Part shown: positions 45,633-54,103 of the stretch, one piece after another
Numbering within the stretch: the first letter of the stretch is position 1
How the letters are laid out: each line of letters starts with the position of its first letter
Assembly: GCF_000182745.2 (NCBI RefSeq)
Contig: NC_016027.1
Location: 2,827,001-2,891,000 of the forward strand
Length of the DNA stretch: 64,000 nucleotides
Source of the DNA: Komagataeibacter medellinensis NBRC 3288
Lineage (GTDB): Bacteria > Pseudomonadota > Alphaproteobacteria > Acetobacterales > Acetobacteraceae
Direction: 5' to 3'
Program-made: the position numbers and the translations under genes
The notes under the pieces: model-generated
What the model was told of the DNA's origin: nothing
The model's input: only the letters and a program-made list of their open reading frames with translations
Database searches by the model: none

Positions 45633-46805
45633 ATGGCGGATGGCGCAGTAATGGATGCGGATCAGGATCCCGGTGGGGCTGTCAGCCTTGCGCGTGATCT
45701 GATCCGCTGCCCGTCCGTAACACCGGATGATGGCTGTGCCATCAGTGCCCTGGCTAGGGTGCTGGAAGGTATTGGCTTCAGCGTGACCCTGCTGCCATTC
45801 GGGGAGGGGACGGCCCGTACCCCGAACCTGTTCGCCCGGCTGGGTACGGGGCAGCCCCATGTGTGCTTTGCCGGACATACGGATGTCGTGCCGGTGGGGA
45901 ACGCGGCACAGTGGAGCCACGATCCCTTTGGCGGCGAGATCCACGATGGCATCCTGTTCGGCCGGGGCGCGTGTGACATGAAGGGGGGCATTGCCGCCTT
46001 CGTTGCCGCCGTCCGGCTGTATCTGGGGAAGGTGGGCACGCCGCAGGGATCAATCAGCCTGCTCATTACCGGTGATGAGGAAGGCCCCGCCACCAACGGC
46101 ACCGTACGCGTGCTGGAATGGATGGCAGAACATGGCCAGATCCCCGGTTTCTGCCTGGTGGGGGAACCGACCAATCCCGCCGGTATGGGGGAAATGATCA
46201 AGATCGGCCGCCGGGGTAGTCTCAATGCCCGCATCGTGGTACCGGGCACGCAGGGGCATGTGGCCTATCCGCACCGGGCCGACAACCCGGTTCACCGGCT
46301 TCTGGCCCTGCTAGGGGAACTGACGGTCGCTCCGCTGGACGGGGGCAGTGACTGGTTCGATGCTTCCAGCCTGCAGGTCACCAGCCTTGACGTGGGCAAC
46401 ACAGCCACCAATGTCATCCCTGCACAGGCAGAAGCCCGGCTGAACATCCGCTTCAATGACCTGCATACCGGAGCCGACCTTGCGGGTTGGATTCGTACGG
46501 TGGTGGCACGCCACGCCCCCCGGGCGCGGGTGGATATATCCGTAAGCGGCGAATCCTTCCTGACCGAACCGGGCGCCCCGGTGGAGGCCTTGCGCGCCAG
46601 TGTGCGCGCCGTGACTGGGCAGGTGCCCCGGCTGGATACAGGTGGCGGCACGTCCGATGCCCGCTTCATTGCCCGTTATTGCGATGTTGCGGAGTTCGGG
46701 TTGGTGGGGGCCAGCATGCACAAGACCGACGAGCATGTTACTGTGGCGGACCTGCGACAGTTGACGGCGATCTATACCGGGTTTCTTGAAAAGGTAATGC
46801 ATTGA
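45633..46805 (+). CDS. dapE: Succinyl-diaminopimelate desuccinylase
   Basis: 390 residues of the M20 family: CFAGHTDVVPVG (His, Asp), GRGACDMKGGIAAF (bridging Asp), TGDEEGPATNGT (Glu pair) and the C-terminal zinc histidine in SMHKTDEHV. It removes succinate from N-succinyl-LL-DAP. Adjacency to dapD supports DapE over ArgE. Confidence 0.95.
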   Translation: MADGAVMDADQDPGGAVSLARDLIRCPSVTPDDGCAISALARVLEGIGFSVTLLPFGEGTARTPNLFARLGTGQPHVCFAGHTDVVPVGNAAQWSHDPFGGEIHDGILFGRGACDMKGGIAAFVAAVRLYLGKVGTPQGSISLLITGDEEGPATNGTVRVLEWMAEHGQIPGFCLVGEPTNPAGMGEMIKIGRRGSLNARIVVPGTQGHVAYPHRADNPVHRLLALLGELTVAPLDGGSDWFDASSLQVTSLDVGNTATNVIPAQAEARLNIRFNDLHTGADLAGWIRTVVARHAPRARVDISVSGESFLTEPGAPVEALRASVRAVTGQVPRLDTGGGTSDARFIARYCDVAEFGLVGASMHKTDEHVTVADLRQLTAIYTGFLEKVMH

Positions 46806-47446
46806 TGTCTGATCGCGGCGCATCTTCCGGCCCCAATGCAGCGGGATTTGGTGGTATCCTCAAGGGAATGCTGCTGCTGGGTCGTGGCCGGGCGGAAGGG
46901 ATCGCCTATTTTGGCGGCACGCGTGACTCCGTCCTGTCGGCACTGGCGCCCCGTCTGGCACTGTGGCTGGTGCTGGGTGGGCTGACCATAGGTTATGCCC
47001 CGCAGGCCATCAGCGGTGTGAAGGTACTGTTCGCCCTGTGCCTGATCCTGTTGCCTGCGGTGGTGACACAGGCGCTGGCCCACCACTGGAAGCGCGAGGC
47101 ACTGTGGCTGCGCTATATTACCGCAACATGGTGGACGGACTGGGTTACGCTGTTCGTGGGGCTGGTGGTGGCGCTGCTTATGGCGCTGGCATCGCCCCGG
47201 TTGCTGCAATCCGCCATGGGGGCCGCCATTCTCAATGGCGTGGAGTTTGCCTACAGCCTGTGGCTGACATGGTATGTGGCCCGTATTGGCCTGCTGCTGC
47301 GCCGGAGGCAGGCGGTGGTGCTGGTGCTGGCTATCCTTGGCAGTCTTGGCCTGCTGGTGCTTCTGACTGGTCTGTCCTCACCGGGACAGCGTGCATGGCA
47401 TGAATTCCTGTACCCGATGCTGGTGCAGCAGGGTGCCGGGCACTAA
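46805..47446 (+). CDS. Polytopic inner membrane protein, unknown
   Basis: 213 residues with about four to five hydrophobic helices (for example ALWLVLGGLTIGYAP, TLFVGLVVALLMALA, VVLVLAILGSLGLLVLLTGL). There are no catalytic motifs; it looks like an uncharacterised YIP1-like or alphaproteobacterial conserved membrane protein. The ATG at 46805 overlaps the last base of the dapE stop, so it is translated from the dap mRNA, yet nothing ties it to lysine synthesis. Confidence 0.75.
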   Translation: MSDRGASSGPNAAGFGGILKGMLLLGRGRAEGIAYFGGTRDSVLSALAPRLALWLVLGGLTIGYAPQAISGVKVLFALCLILLPAVVTQALAHHWKREALWLRYITATWWTDWVTLFVGLVVALLMALASPRLLQSAMGAAILNGVEFAYSLWLTWYVARIGLLLRRRQAVVLVLAILGSLGLLVLLTGLSSPGQRAWHEFLYPMLVQQGAGH

Positions 47447-47462
47447 GGTCGGTATTGGCCAA

Positions 47463-47560
47463 TCCTAAAAGATGTTTTTGGTGAAGTCTTTTTTAAAAAG
47501 CTTCCGAAGAATACTGCCTTTTTAAAAAAAGGTGGCACCCAGAAACTTTTATTATTTTCT
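47463..47560. repeat. AT-rich double-palindrome intergenic element
   Basis: Between convergent genes lies a stretch far more AT-rich than its surroundings. It carries two palindromes: CTTTTTTAAAAAG (47488-47500) and CCTTTTTAAAAAAAGG (47517-47532), then GTGGCACCCAGAAAC. It resembles short dispersed intergenic elements I recall from Komagataeibacter-type genomes, but I cannot confirm that from this window. It probably doubles as a bidirectional terminator. Confidence 0.55.
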
Positions 47561-47573
47561 ACTAACATATTCT

Positions 47574-48395
47574 TTATCGGCTGAACGGGTTTTCAAGATA
47601 TCCCACACCGGTCAGGCACAGCCCCTCCGGTGGGGCGGTGGGGCCTGCCGCGCGACGGTCGCATGCAGCCAGCGCGTGTACGACCTGTTCAGGTTCCCAG
47701 CGGCCTTCTCCCACCAGTTTCAGCGTGCCCGCCATGTTGCGGACCTGATGGTGCAGGAAGGAACGCGCCCCGGCTTCAATAACCACGTATTCCCCCTCTC
47801 GCCGCACATCAAGCCGGTCTAGTGTTCGCACGGGGCTGCGTGCCTGGCAGGCTGTGGCACGGAAGGATGTGAAATCATGCCGTCCCACCAGGTGCATGGC
47901 CGCCTGTTGCATGATGTTTTCATTCAGCGGCGCACGGACATGCCATACCTGCCCGTCTTCCAGCGCGGGGCGTGCCGGACGGTTCAGGATACGGTAGCGG
48001 TACGCGCGCGAAATGGCTGAAAAACGGGCATTCCAATGTGGCAGCACCGGGCGGGCCATCAGCACCACAACCGGGTGGGGTTTCATGTAGAAGTTCAGTC
48101 CGTCGCGCACCGTGGCGCTGGACAGGGTTACATCGGCTGGAAAATCCAGGTGGGCGACCTGACCACTGGCATGTACGCCCGCATCCGTGCGGCCGGCGGT
48201 AATGCTGCGCACGTCGCGGCCATTGGTCAGGCGGAGGGCGGCACTTTCCAGCAGGCCCTGTACGGACAGCAGGTCCTGCCCTTTCTGGCGCTGCCAACCT
48301 ACAAGGCCACGCCCGTCATATTCCATCAGTACCGCCCAGCGGCAGACATTGGGGGGGGCAGCGTCATCCGGGCGGGCTGTAGGCATCTCAGGCAT
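47574..48395 (-). CDS. truA: tRNA pseudouridine(38-40) synthase
   Basis: 273 residues with the catalytic Asp in SITAGRTDAGVHASGQV, YDGRGLVGWQRQ at the start, and HHQVRNMAGTL. TruA modifies positions 38-40 of many tRNAs. ATG 48395 follows GGAG at seven bases and overlaps the fmt end by eight bases. Confidence 0.94.
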   Translation of the reverse strand: MPEMPTARPDDAAPPNVCRWAVLMEYDGRGLVGWQRQKGQDLLSVQGLLESAALRLTNGRDVRSITAGRTDAGVHASGQVAHLDFPADVTLSSATVRDGLNFYMKPHPVVVLMARPVLPHWNARFSAISRAYRYRILNRPARPALEDGQVWHVRAPLNENIMQQAAMHLVGRHDFTSFRATACQARSPVRTLDRLDVRREGEYVVIEAGARSFLHHQVRNMAGTLKLVGEGRWEPEQVVHALAACDRRAAGPTAPPEGLCLTGVGYLENPFSR

Positions 48396-49323
48396 CGGGC
48401 AGCTCCATGCCAAGGCGCGTGTCCGAGGCCATGGGCTGCCCGCGCAGGAAGTCGTCTGCCGCCATCATGCCGCGCCCGGGACGCTGCAGGCGCGTGATAC
48501 GCAACAGCGTGCCCGCGCCACAGGCGACCAGAAGCCGACCATCTACCACAGTACCGGGAGGGGCCTGCGTGTGGCCCGGTGCGATTTCCGCCGCCCCGAC
48601 CTTGATGACGGTGCCACCGAGCATGGTGAAGGTACCGGGCCATGGGGTCAGGGCGCGGATCTGGCGGTCGATGGTGGTTGCGGGGGCTGTCCAGTCGATG
48701 CGCCCATCCTCGCGACTCAGGCGCTGCACATAGGTCACACCTGTCTCGGGCTGCGGCGTGCCCGGATGGGCAGGCTGGCGTAGTGCTTCCACGATCAGTC
48801 GCCCGCCCATGGCGGCCAGGTCATCATGCAGGGTAGTGGCAGTGGTGTGCGGGGTCAGGGCCACATGGTCGCGCAGCAGCATCGCGCCCGTATCCAGTCC
48901 GGCATCCATCTGCATGATGGTAACACCGCTTTCGCTATCTCCCGCCAGAATGGCTGCCTGTATGGGGGCGGCACCGCGCCAGCGTGGCAGAAGGCTGGCA
49001 TGGATGTTCAGGCAGCCGCGGCGTGGCGCATCGAGCATTTCCACCGGCAGGATCAGCCCGTAGGCGGCGACTACGGCGGCATCGAGCTTCAGGTCACGGA
49101 AATGGGCGTGTTCTTCCGTATTGCGCCGCAGCGAAAGCGGCGTGCGTACGGGAATGCCCAGTTCTTCCGCTGCGATCTGCACGGGAGAGGGACGCAGCTT
49201 TTTACCCCGCCCCGCAGGGCGGGGGGGCTGGCTGTAGACGGCTACGATTTCATGCCCGGCCTGATGCAGGGCGCGAAGGGCGGGCACGGCAAAATCGGGC
49301 GTGCCCATGAAGGCCAGTCGCAT
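48388..49323 (-). CDS. fmt: Methionyl-tRNA formyltransferase
   Basis: 311 residues. MRLAFMGTPDFAVPALRAL starts the Rossmann domain; the catalytic signature is NIHASLLPRWRGAAPIQAAI with GVTIMQMDAGLDTGAML. A C-terminal OB-like domain covers about 205-305. It formylates initiator tRNA. It follows def by 80 bases on the same strand. Confidence 0.97.
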   Translation of the reverse strand: MRLAFMGTPDFAVPALRALHQAGHEIVAVYSQPPRPAGRGKKLRPSPVQIAAEELGIPVRTPLSLRRNTEEHAHFRDLKLDAAVVAAYGLILPVEMLDAPRRGCLNIHASLLPRWRGAAPIQAAILAGDSESGVTIMQMDAGLDTGAMLLRDHVALTPHTTATTLHDDLAAMGGRLIVEALRQPAHPGTPQPETGVTYVQRLSREDGRIDWTAPATTIDRQIRALTPWPGTFTMLGGTVIKVGAAEIAPGHTQAPPGTVVDGRLLVACGAGTLLRITRLQRPGRGMMAADDFLRGQPMASDTRLGMELPDA

Positions 49324-49403
49324 GGCGTGGGGCTCCGTTCAGGCTGGGCCGGACCCCATGCTGGAAAACCCAAGGTTCCGGCGGGTGTAATCCGCGCGTG
49401 CGG

Positions 49404-49946
49404 TCAGTGCTTCTGGCGCTGTTCCTTGGCCAGGCGGCGCATGATCATGTTACGCTTGAGCGTGGATAGGTGATCGACAAACAGGATGCCTTCCAGATGG
49501 TCGATCTCGTGTTGCAGGCAGGTGGCCAGCAGGTCATCGGCTTCGAGTTCCTGTACCTTGCCCTCCATGTCCTGGTAGCGCACGCGTACTGCCTCGGGAC
49601 GGATGACTTCGGCGTACTGGTTGGGCAGCGACAGGCAGCCTTCCTCACGCGCGGCCATGCTGTCCGTCTCGGCGATCACCTCAGGGTTGATCAGCACGAT
49701 CGGGTTGCGCGGTTCGTCCTTGTCGGACACGTCCACAATGGCAAAGCGCATGCCCAGCCCCACCTGCGGTGCCGCCAGGCCAATGCCGGGAGCCTGGTAC
49801 ATGGCGGAGAACATGCGGGGGATGATGGTGCGCAGATCGCCCATGTCCTCGGGGCGGACAAGGCGGGTTTTCTGGCGCAGGACCGCCTGGGGTGCGACCA
49901 GGATCGGCATGGGGGTCGCCTGAGCGATGACATCATGATCAATCAT
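49404..49946 (-). CDS. def: Peptide deformylase
   Basis: 180 residues with the three deformylase motifs GIGLAAPQVG, EEGCLSLP (Cys metal ligand) and QHEIDHLEGILF (two His). It removes the N-formyl group that Fmt adds. def-fmt-truA form an operon read leftward. ATG 49946 is preferred over longer frames without homology. Confidence 0.96.
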   Translation of the reverse strand: MIDHDVIAQATPMPILVAPQAVLRQKTRLVRPEDMGDLRTIIPRMFSAMYQAPGIGLAAPQVGLGMRFAIVDVSDKDEPRNPIVLINPEVIAETDSMAAREEGCLSLPNQYAEVIRPEAVRVRYQDMEGKVQELEADDLLATCLQHEIDHLEGILFVDHLSTLKRNMIMRRLAKEQRQKH

Positions 49947-50039
49947 AGATCGCCATTTAGCGTGTCCGTACCCGTGATGCCAGTGGGGATGCAGCCAAAA
50001 AGAGGCACCTGCCGCCGATAGCGCAGGGAGCGGCCTCCC

Positions 50040-50067
50040 CTTGCGTATGGCTATTATTCTCCCATAT
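50040..50067 (+). promoter_or_regulatory. Sigma32 (RpoH)-like heat-shock promoter of hsp20
   Basis: CTTGCGT (50040-50046) and CCCATAT (50061-50067) are 14 bases apart. This fits the CTTGAAA / CCCATNT pattern of RpoH promoters and lies just upstream of a small heat-shock gene. Confidence 0.65.
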
Positions 50068-50117
50068 CGTGAAAGAACGGAAGCGGGTGCCTGAGCGGGT
50101 TCGCTTCGCGTTTCTTG

Positions 50118-50140
50118 TCTCGCTCGCAGCAGAGGAGGCC
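50118..50140 (+). promoter_or_regulatory. Possible ROSE-like RNA thermometer over the hsp20 ribosome site
   Basis: UCUCGCU (50118-50124) can fold onto AGC-A-GAGG (50128-50135) with a three-base loop and a bulged A, hiding the strong AGAGGAGG ribosome site. It contains a UYGCU-like segment as in rhizobial ROSE elements. The helix is short, so this is a hypothesis. Confidence 0.4.
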
Positions 50141-50143
50141 GAT

Positions 50144-50653
50144 TTGTCGGGAAGAGTTTTCGGGTCACCCATGTTCCTCGGGTTTGACCACCTTGAGCAA
50201 ATGCTTGAACGGGCATCAAAAAATGCAACGGACGGCTATCCGCCCTACAATATAGAGCAGGTCAGCCCCACGACCTTGCGCATTACGCTGGCGGTGGCTG
50301 GTTTTGTGATGGAAGACCTGCACATCACGCAGGAAGATAACCAGCTTGTCATTCGCGGGCGGCAGGGTGATGACGGGCAGGGCCGCATTTTCCTGCATCG
50401 CGGCATTGCCGCCCGCCAGTTCCAGAAGGCCTTCGTGCTGGCCGAAGGAATAGAAGTTGGCGGAGCCTGGATGGATAATGGCCTGCTGCATATCGAACTG
50501 GCGCGCCCACAGCCTGAAGTGCGCGTGCGTAAGATCGAGATTACGCGCGCCCCTTCGGCCGCTACCCCATCCTCGCGCGATCGTGTTCCACCGGTGGTGG
50601 ATGTGCCCATGGGGCGTAAGCAACGTGTCGTGAGGGTGATTGACGAGGAATGA
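50144..50653 (+). CDS. Hsp20/alpha-crystallin small heat-shock protein (IbpA-like)
   Basis: 169 residues from TTG 50144, placed five bases after AGAGGAGG; this gives an IbpA-like start (MSGRVFGSPMFLGFDHLEQ). The alpha-crystallin domain covers about 35-125 (PPYNIEQVSPTTLRITLAVAG to GLLHIELARP), and the C-terminal I-x-I-like anchor may be VRKIEI. It holds unfolded proteins for refolding. The longer GTG frame (50069) would start inside the predicted transcript leader. Confidence 0.92.
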   Translation: MSGRVFGSPMFLGFDHLEQMLERASKNATDGYPPYNIEQVSPTTLRITLAVAGFVMEDLHITQEDNQLVIRGRQGDDGQGRIFLHRGIAARQFQKAFVLAEGIEVGGAWMDNGLLHIELARPQPEVRVRKIEITRAPSAATPSSRDRVPPVVDVPMGRKQRVVRVIDEE

Positions 50654-50736
50654 CAGCAGAGCCGTAATGGAACGGTCGGTATTGCGATGCGGAACCGGAG
50701 GGATGGCTGTCCCTTCATGAAGCAGGAGATGAAGCG

Positions 50737-50994
50737 ATGAGAGTCACAACACAAAATGGCCGGGTCTTACTGCATAACGACCCGGAATCCTCAGCGGCCC
50801 CCCATCTGACCACGGGCGAGTTGCGGGGACTGGGTATGGAATCGGTAGCCTATATTCGCACGGTCGAGGTGGAGGGAGAAATCGCCTTCGCCATCCATGC
50901 CGCTGATGGCACGTCGCTTGCCGTAACCGATGACCGGGAGGCAGCGATCAACGCCATTCTCCAGCACGAAATGATGCTGGTGCCCCTGCATTGA
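50737..50994 (+). CDS. DUF1150 family protein
   Basis: 85 residues matching DUF1150 (TGELRGLGMESVAYIRTVEV, then DGTSLAVTDDREAAINAILQ). The family is found in alphaproteobacteria, typically next to small heat-shock genes as here, and has no known function. GGAGATGAAGCG precedes the ATG. It shares the hsp20 transcript and ends at a terminator. Confidence 0.88.
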   Translation: MRVTTQNGRVLLHNDPESSAAPHLTTGELRGLGMESVAYIRTVEVEGEIAFAIHAADGTSLAVTDDREAAINAILQHEMMLVPLH

Positions 50995-51021
50995 TATTCC
51001 TTCATACCTTTTTTTAGACTG

Positions 51022-51064
51022 ATGGCCCTGTCCACATGTGTAGGCAGGGCCATTTTCTGTTTTG
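51022..51064 (+). terminator. Terminator of the hsp20-DUF1150 unit
   Basis: ATGGCCCTG (51022-51030) pairs perfectly with CAGGGCCAT (51045-51053) and is followed by TTTCTGTTTT. Confidence 0.85.
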
Positions 51065-51141
51065 GAGAAGGACGATACGGCGGCCCTGCGCGTGCCGGGG
51101 TGGCCTTATGACCCCTGCCCGCACGCGCGATGGGGCTCTGC

Positions 51142-51765
51142 CTAGTTGCTGGCCCGGATTGAGGGATCGAGCCAGCCGATATTCCCGTCGGGGCGGCGGT
51201 AGAGCACGTTGACCGTATCGGTCCCGCTGTTGCGGAAAAGCTGGATCTGGCTATCGGCCAGGTCCAGGCGCATCACCGCCTCGCTCACGCTCAGGGTCGG
51301 GATCTCGGCGGGGCGCTCGGCAATGATGGTGGCATAGGGGCCTGCCGTGCCCAGCGCCGCGTCTTCTTCATCAGGCGGGCTGTCCTCTTCGACGGTGGCA
51401 AGGGTAGCCATGCCGGGGCGTAGGACGTAGCTGCGCCCGAATTCGGGTACCTGCTGGCGGGTTTTCATATGGCCGTGGTTGGTCGCCTTGCGGTGGTAGC
51501 GGCGCAGGCGGCGGGCAATGTGCTCGGCCGCATCGTCAAAGGCCGAATGGGCATCGGCGGCCTCGCCCTCGCCGCGCAGGGTCAACCCGCGTGTGGCATG
51601 GAGGTTGATGTCACAGGTAAAAAATGAACGGGCGCGGCTGAAAGTGACACGCGCTTCCATGGCCTGCCCGAAATACTTTTCCGAAATCCGGTCAAGATGG
51701 GCGCTTACCCGGTGTTTCAGGGCATCGGACAGGTCAATTTGCTTTCCGGCAACACTGATGTGCAT
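51142..51765 (-). CDS. hpf: Ribosome hibernation promoting factor, long form
   Basis: 207 residues. The N-terminal S30AE/Hpf domain (about 1-105, MHISVAGKQIDLSDALKHRV) is joined by an acidic linker to the C-terminal dimerisation domain (about 150-205, TLSVSEAVMRLDLADSQIQLFRN). The long form forms 100S ribosome dimers by itself. AAGGAG is nine bases before ATG 51765. rpoN, usually between lptB and hpf, is absent. Confidence 0.94.
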   Translation of the reverse strand: MHISVAGKQIDLSDALKHRVSAHLDRISEKYFGQAMEARVTFSRARSFFTCDINLHATRGLTLRGEGEAADAHSAFDDAAEHIARRLRRYHRKATNHGHMKTRQQVPEFGRSYVLRPGMATLATVEEDSPPDEEDAALGTAGPYATIIAERPAEIPTLSVSEAVMRLDLADSQIQLFRNSGTDTVNVLYRRPDGNIGWLDPSIRASN

Positions 51766-51774
51766 AAGGGACAA

Positions 51775-52049
51775 CTCCTTATCTGATCACAGTGCAGTTC
51801 CCTGCGGGAGACACAATACGGTCGTTCAGTTCATGGGTTCATCTATGCGGCGCCGGGCGTGCTCCCATATGGGCTGCGATGTGTGTATTGTTGTGTTGTA
51901 CCAGTCGGGCACATGGTCCCGAACGGGTATATTTGGGCATGGTTGCATGCCTGCTGTCCATTCTTTATTTGCATAAGAGATGGTATGTTTTTATATAAAT
52001 GAGAGCTTGCCTGTCGCCTTACCTCGCACAGGGCGAGGCGGATTGCGGG
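51775..52049. other. Intergenic region between lptB and hpf
   Basis: 275 bases where many proteobacteria carry rpoN. I see no open frame or RpoN-like fragment. A small hairpin (CCTCGC / GCGAGG on the minus strand, near 52025) just after lptB lacks a U-tract. An AT-rich part at 51960-52000 may hold the hpf promoter. Confidence 0.45.
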
Positions 52050-52841
52050 CTAGAGCGTGAATTTTTCGCCCAGATATACCCGGCGCACATCCTCGTTCGC
52101 CACGATTTCCTCCGGCCGTCCTTCGGTCAGCACCTGCCCGCTATGCATGATGTACGCCCGGTCAATGACCTCCAGCGTCTCGCGCACGTTATGGTCGGTA
52201 ATCAGCACGCCGATTCCGCGATCTTTCAGATGGGCGACAAGATCACGGATTTCGCCCACTGCAATGGGGTCGATGCCGGCCAGCGGTTCGTCAAGCAGGA
52301 CATAATGCGGCTGGCTGGCCAGCGCGCGGGCAATTTCCAGCCGCCGCCGCTCGCCACCCGACAGCGCCAGTGACGAGGAATGGCGCAGGCGGGTAATGCC
52401 AAACTCGCCAAGCAGGCCATCAAGCATGGTCTGCCGCCGGTCGGGGTCGGACTCCACGATCTCGAGTGCCGCCATGATGTTCTGTTCAACAGTCAGGCCG
52501 CGAAAGATGCTTGATTCCTGTGGCAGGTAGCCAATGCCCATGCGTGCGCGGCGGTACATGGGCAACTGGGTTATGTCCGCGCCATCAAGGGTGATGATGC
52601 CCATGTCGGGCCGTACCAGCCCTACGATCATGTAGAAGCTTGTGGTCTTGCCCGCACCGTTGGGGCCAAGCAGGGCCACGGCCTCGCCACGCTGCACCTG
52701 TAGCGAGACATCACGCACCACCTGTCGCTTCTTGTAGCTCTTGCCGATGCCGCTGGCGATCAGCCCGCCCGAAGGTAAGGCATCCGCCTGTCCGCTGGTG
52801 GCTGGCCCATCTGCGGTCTGTTCCGGGAGCGTCGTGTTCAT
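52050..52841 (-). CDS. lptB: LPS export ABC transporter ATP-binding protein LptB
   Basis: 263 residues. Walker A LLGPNGAGKTTSFYMI, Q-loop YLPQESSIFRGLT, ABC signature LALSGGERRRLEIARAL, Walker B YVLLDEPLAGID and H-loop LITDHNVRETL. The N-terminus carries about 25 extra low-complexity residues. LptB powers LPS extraction by LptFG, which are not here. Its ATG overlaps the lptA stop. Confidence 0.97.
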   Translation of the reverse strand: MNTTLPEQTADGPATSGQADALPSGGLIASGIGKSYKKRQVVRDVSLQVQRGEAVALLGPNGAGKTTSFYMIVGLVRPDMGIITLDGADITQLPMYRRARMGIGYLPQESSIFRGLTVEQNIMAALEIVESDPDRRQTMLDGLLGEFGITRLRHSSSLALSGGERRRLEIARALASQPHYVLLDEPLAGIDPIAVGEIRDLVAHLKDRGIGVLITDHNVRETLEVIDRAYIMHSGQVLTEGRPEEIVANEDVRRVYLGEKFTL

Positions 52842-54103
52842 CGTGCGGATCCCTTGTCACCCTTGCCTGCCTGGTTCGGAATGACCAGGCCGCTCACACG
52901 TGAGCCGGGGTTGTCGGTCAGCGTTGCGATATCGGTGTGCATGTTCACGATGGCTGACGTGCCGCTGACCTGATTTTCCCCACGGGTGATATGCACGTTG
53001 CCCACCAGTCGGGCAATGCCTGTATCGGGTACATACACGCCACGGTCTCCCGTTACGGTTTCGGTACGGGTGCGGATCACGATATGGCCGAAGGCATCCA
53101 CATGGTCGATCGTGCCCGCGCCGGGGGCGGGCCGGTCATCGGCGGTGCCGACCGGGGTGTCCTTCTTGCCGTTCGGATGGGTGTCATTCCATTCGCGCCG
53201 GGGGTGGCTGCGCTGGTCCTTGGGTCGGTCATAGCCCACCAGCACGTCGGCGCGCAGTTGCCGCCCGTCATCGGTTGTCATGGTTGCGTTGCCGCGGGCA
53301 ACGGACATGTGTTCATGTGAATGGTATTCCAGTACGTCACGCGCGGTCAGGATATCCTGCGGAGTGGTCATCTTGAGATGCTGGCCGGTCATGACCAGGA
53401 TCGCCTGGTCCACGTCATACACCGCATGGTCGCCCCATGCCTGATCGCTGGTGGTGAAGGCATGCACATGGCCCAGTGCTTCAAGCCTGTACACTTCGCT
53501 CGCACCGCCGGGGCCATTGCTGTCGCCCGATGCATCGCTGGACGGGGCACCCGTGGCGGGGCCGCCGGGTACGCCTGTCGGGGGCGGCCGGTCGGGTGTG
53601 GGCATATCCTGCGGCAGAGTGTCGGATGTAGTGGTGAGGCTTGTATCAACATCAGGGTCGTTGGGCAGGACGGGTGTGGGCGGCGGTATGGTGGCGGGTG
53701 CGGTGGGGGGCGCGCCATCATCAGTGATGTGGGGGCGCCGGGTCTCCAGCGGGGGGGCAACGCCCAGATGGTCGGCTAGCGGGGCTTTTGCATCCGGGGG
53801 CTGTGCTGCTGCTACGGGTGCCTTGCCTGCCTGTGCGCCGGGCGTGGTAGCGGCGGTGGCTGCCTTTTTGCGGTAGAAGGCCACCAGCCGGTCGGCGCGT
53901 ACGGTCATGTCCCCCCTTATGGCCTGGGCGCGGTCATAGGCGGTTACGGTCTGGGCATTCTGGTCCCAGTTGAAGCCGCCCGCGGCGGTTACGTTGATCT
54001 GCTGGCCATGCGACATGTCCAGTCCCTGCGCCATAACCGGCGTGGCCGCGACCAGCCCGAGCAGGATGCCCCCCACAGGCAGGGGGGAGAGGAGGCGCGC
54101 CAT
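52838..54103 (-). CDS. lptA: LptA/OstA-domain LPS transport protein with long insert
   Basis: 421 residues: a signal peptide (cleavage near VMA-QGL), the first part of an OstA beta-jellyroll (about 30-80, MTVRADRLVAFYRKKA), a Pro/Asp/Thr-rich low-complexity insert (about 85-200), then the remaining OstA repeats (about 205-400). E. coli LptA is under 190 residues. LptA bridges the periplasm between LptC and LptD. The position between lptC and lptB supports the assignment. Confidence 0.9.
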   Translation of the reverse strand: MARLLSPLPVGGILLGLVAATPVMAQGLDMSHGQQINVTAAGGFNWDQNAQTVTAYDRAQAIRGDMTVRADRLVAFYRKKAATAATTPGAQAGKAPVAAAQPPDAKAPLADHLGVAPPLETRRPHITDDGAPPTAPATIPPPTPVLPNDPDVDTSLTTTSDTLPQDMPTPDRPPPTGVPGGPATGAPSSDASGDSNGPGGASEVYRLEALGHVHAFTTSDQAWGDHAVYDVDQAILVMTGQHLKMTTPQDILTARDVLEYHSHEHMSVARGNATMTTDDGRQLRADVLVGYDRPKDQRSHPRREWNDTHPNGKKDTPVGTADDRPAPGAGTIDHVDAFGHIVIRTRTETVTGDRGVYVPDTGIARLVGNVHITRGENQVSGTSAIVNMHTDIATLTDNPGSRVSGLVIPNQAGKGDKGSAR

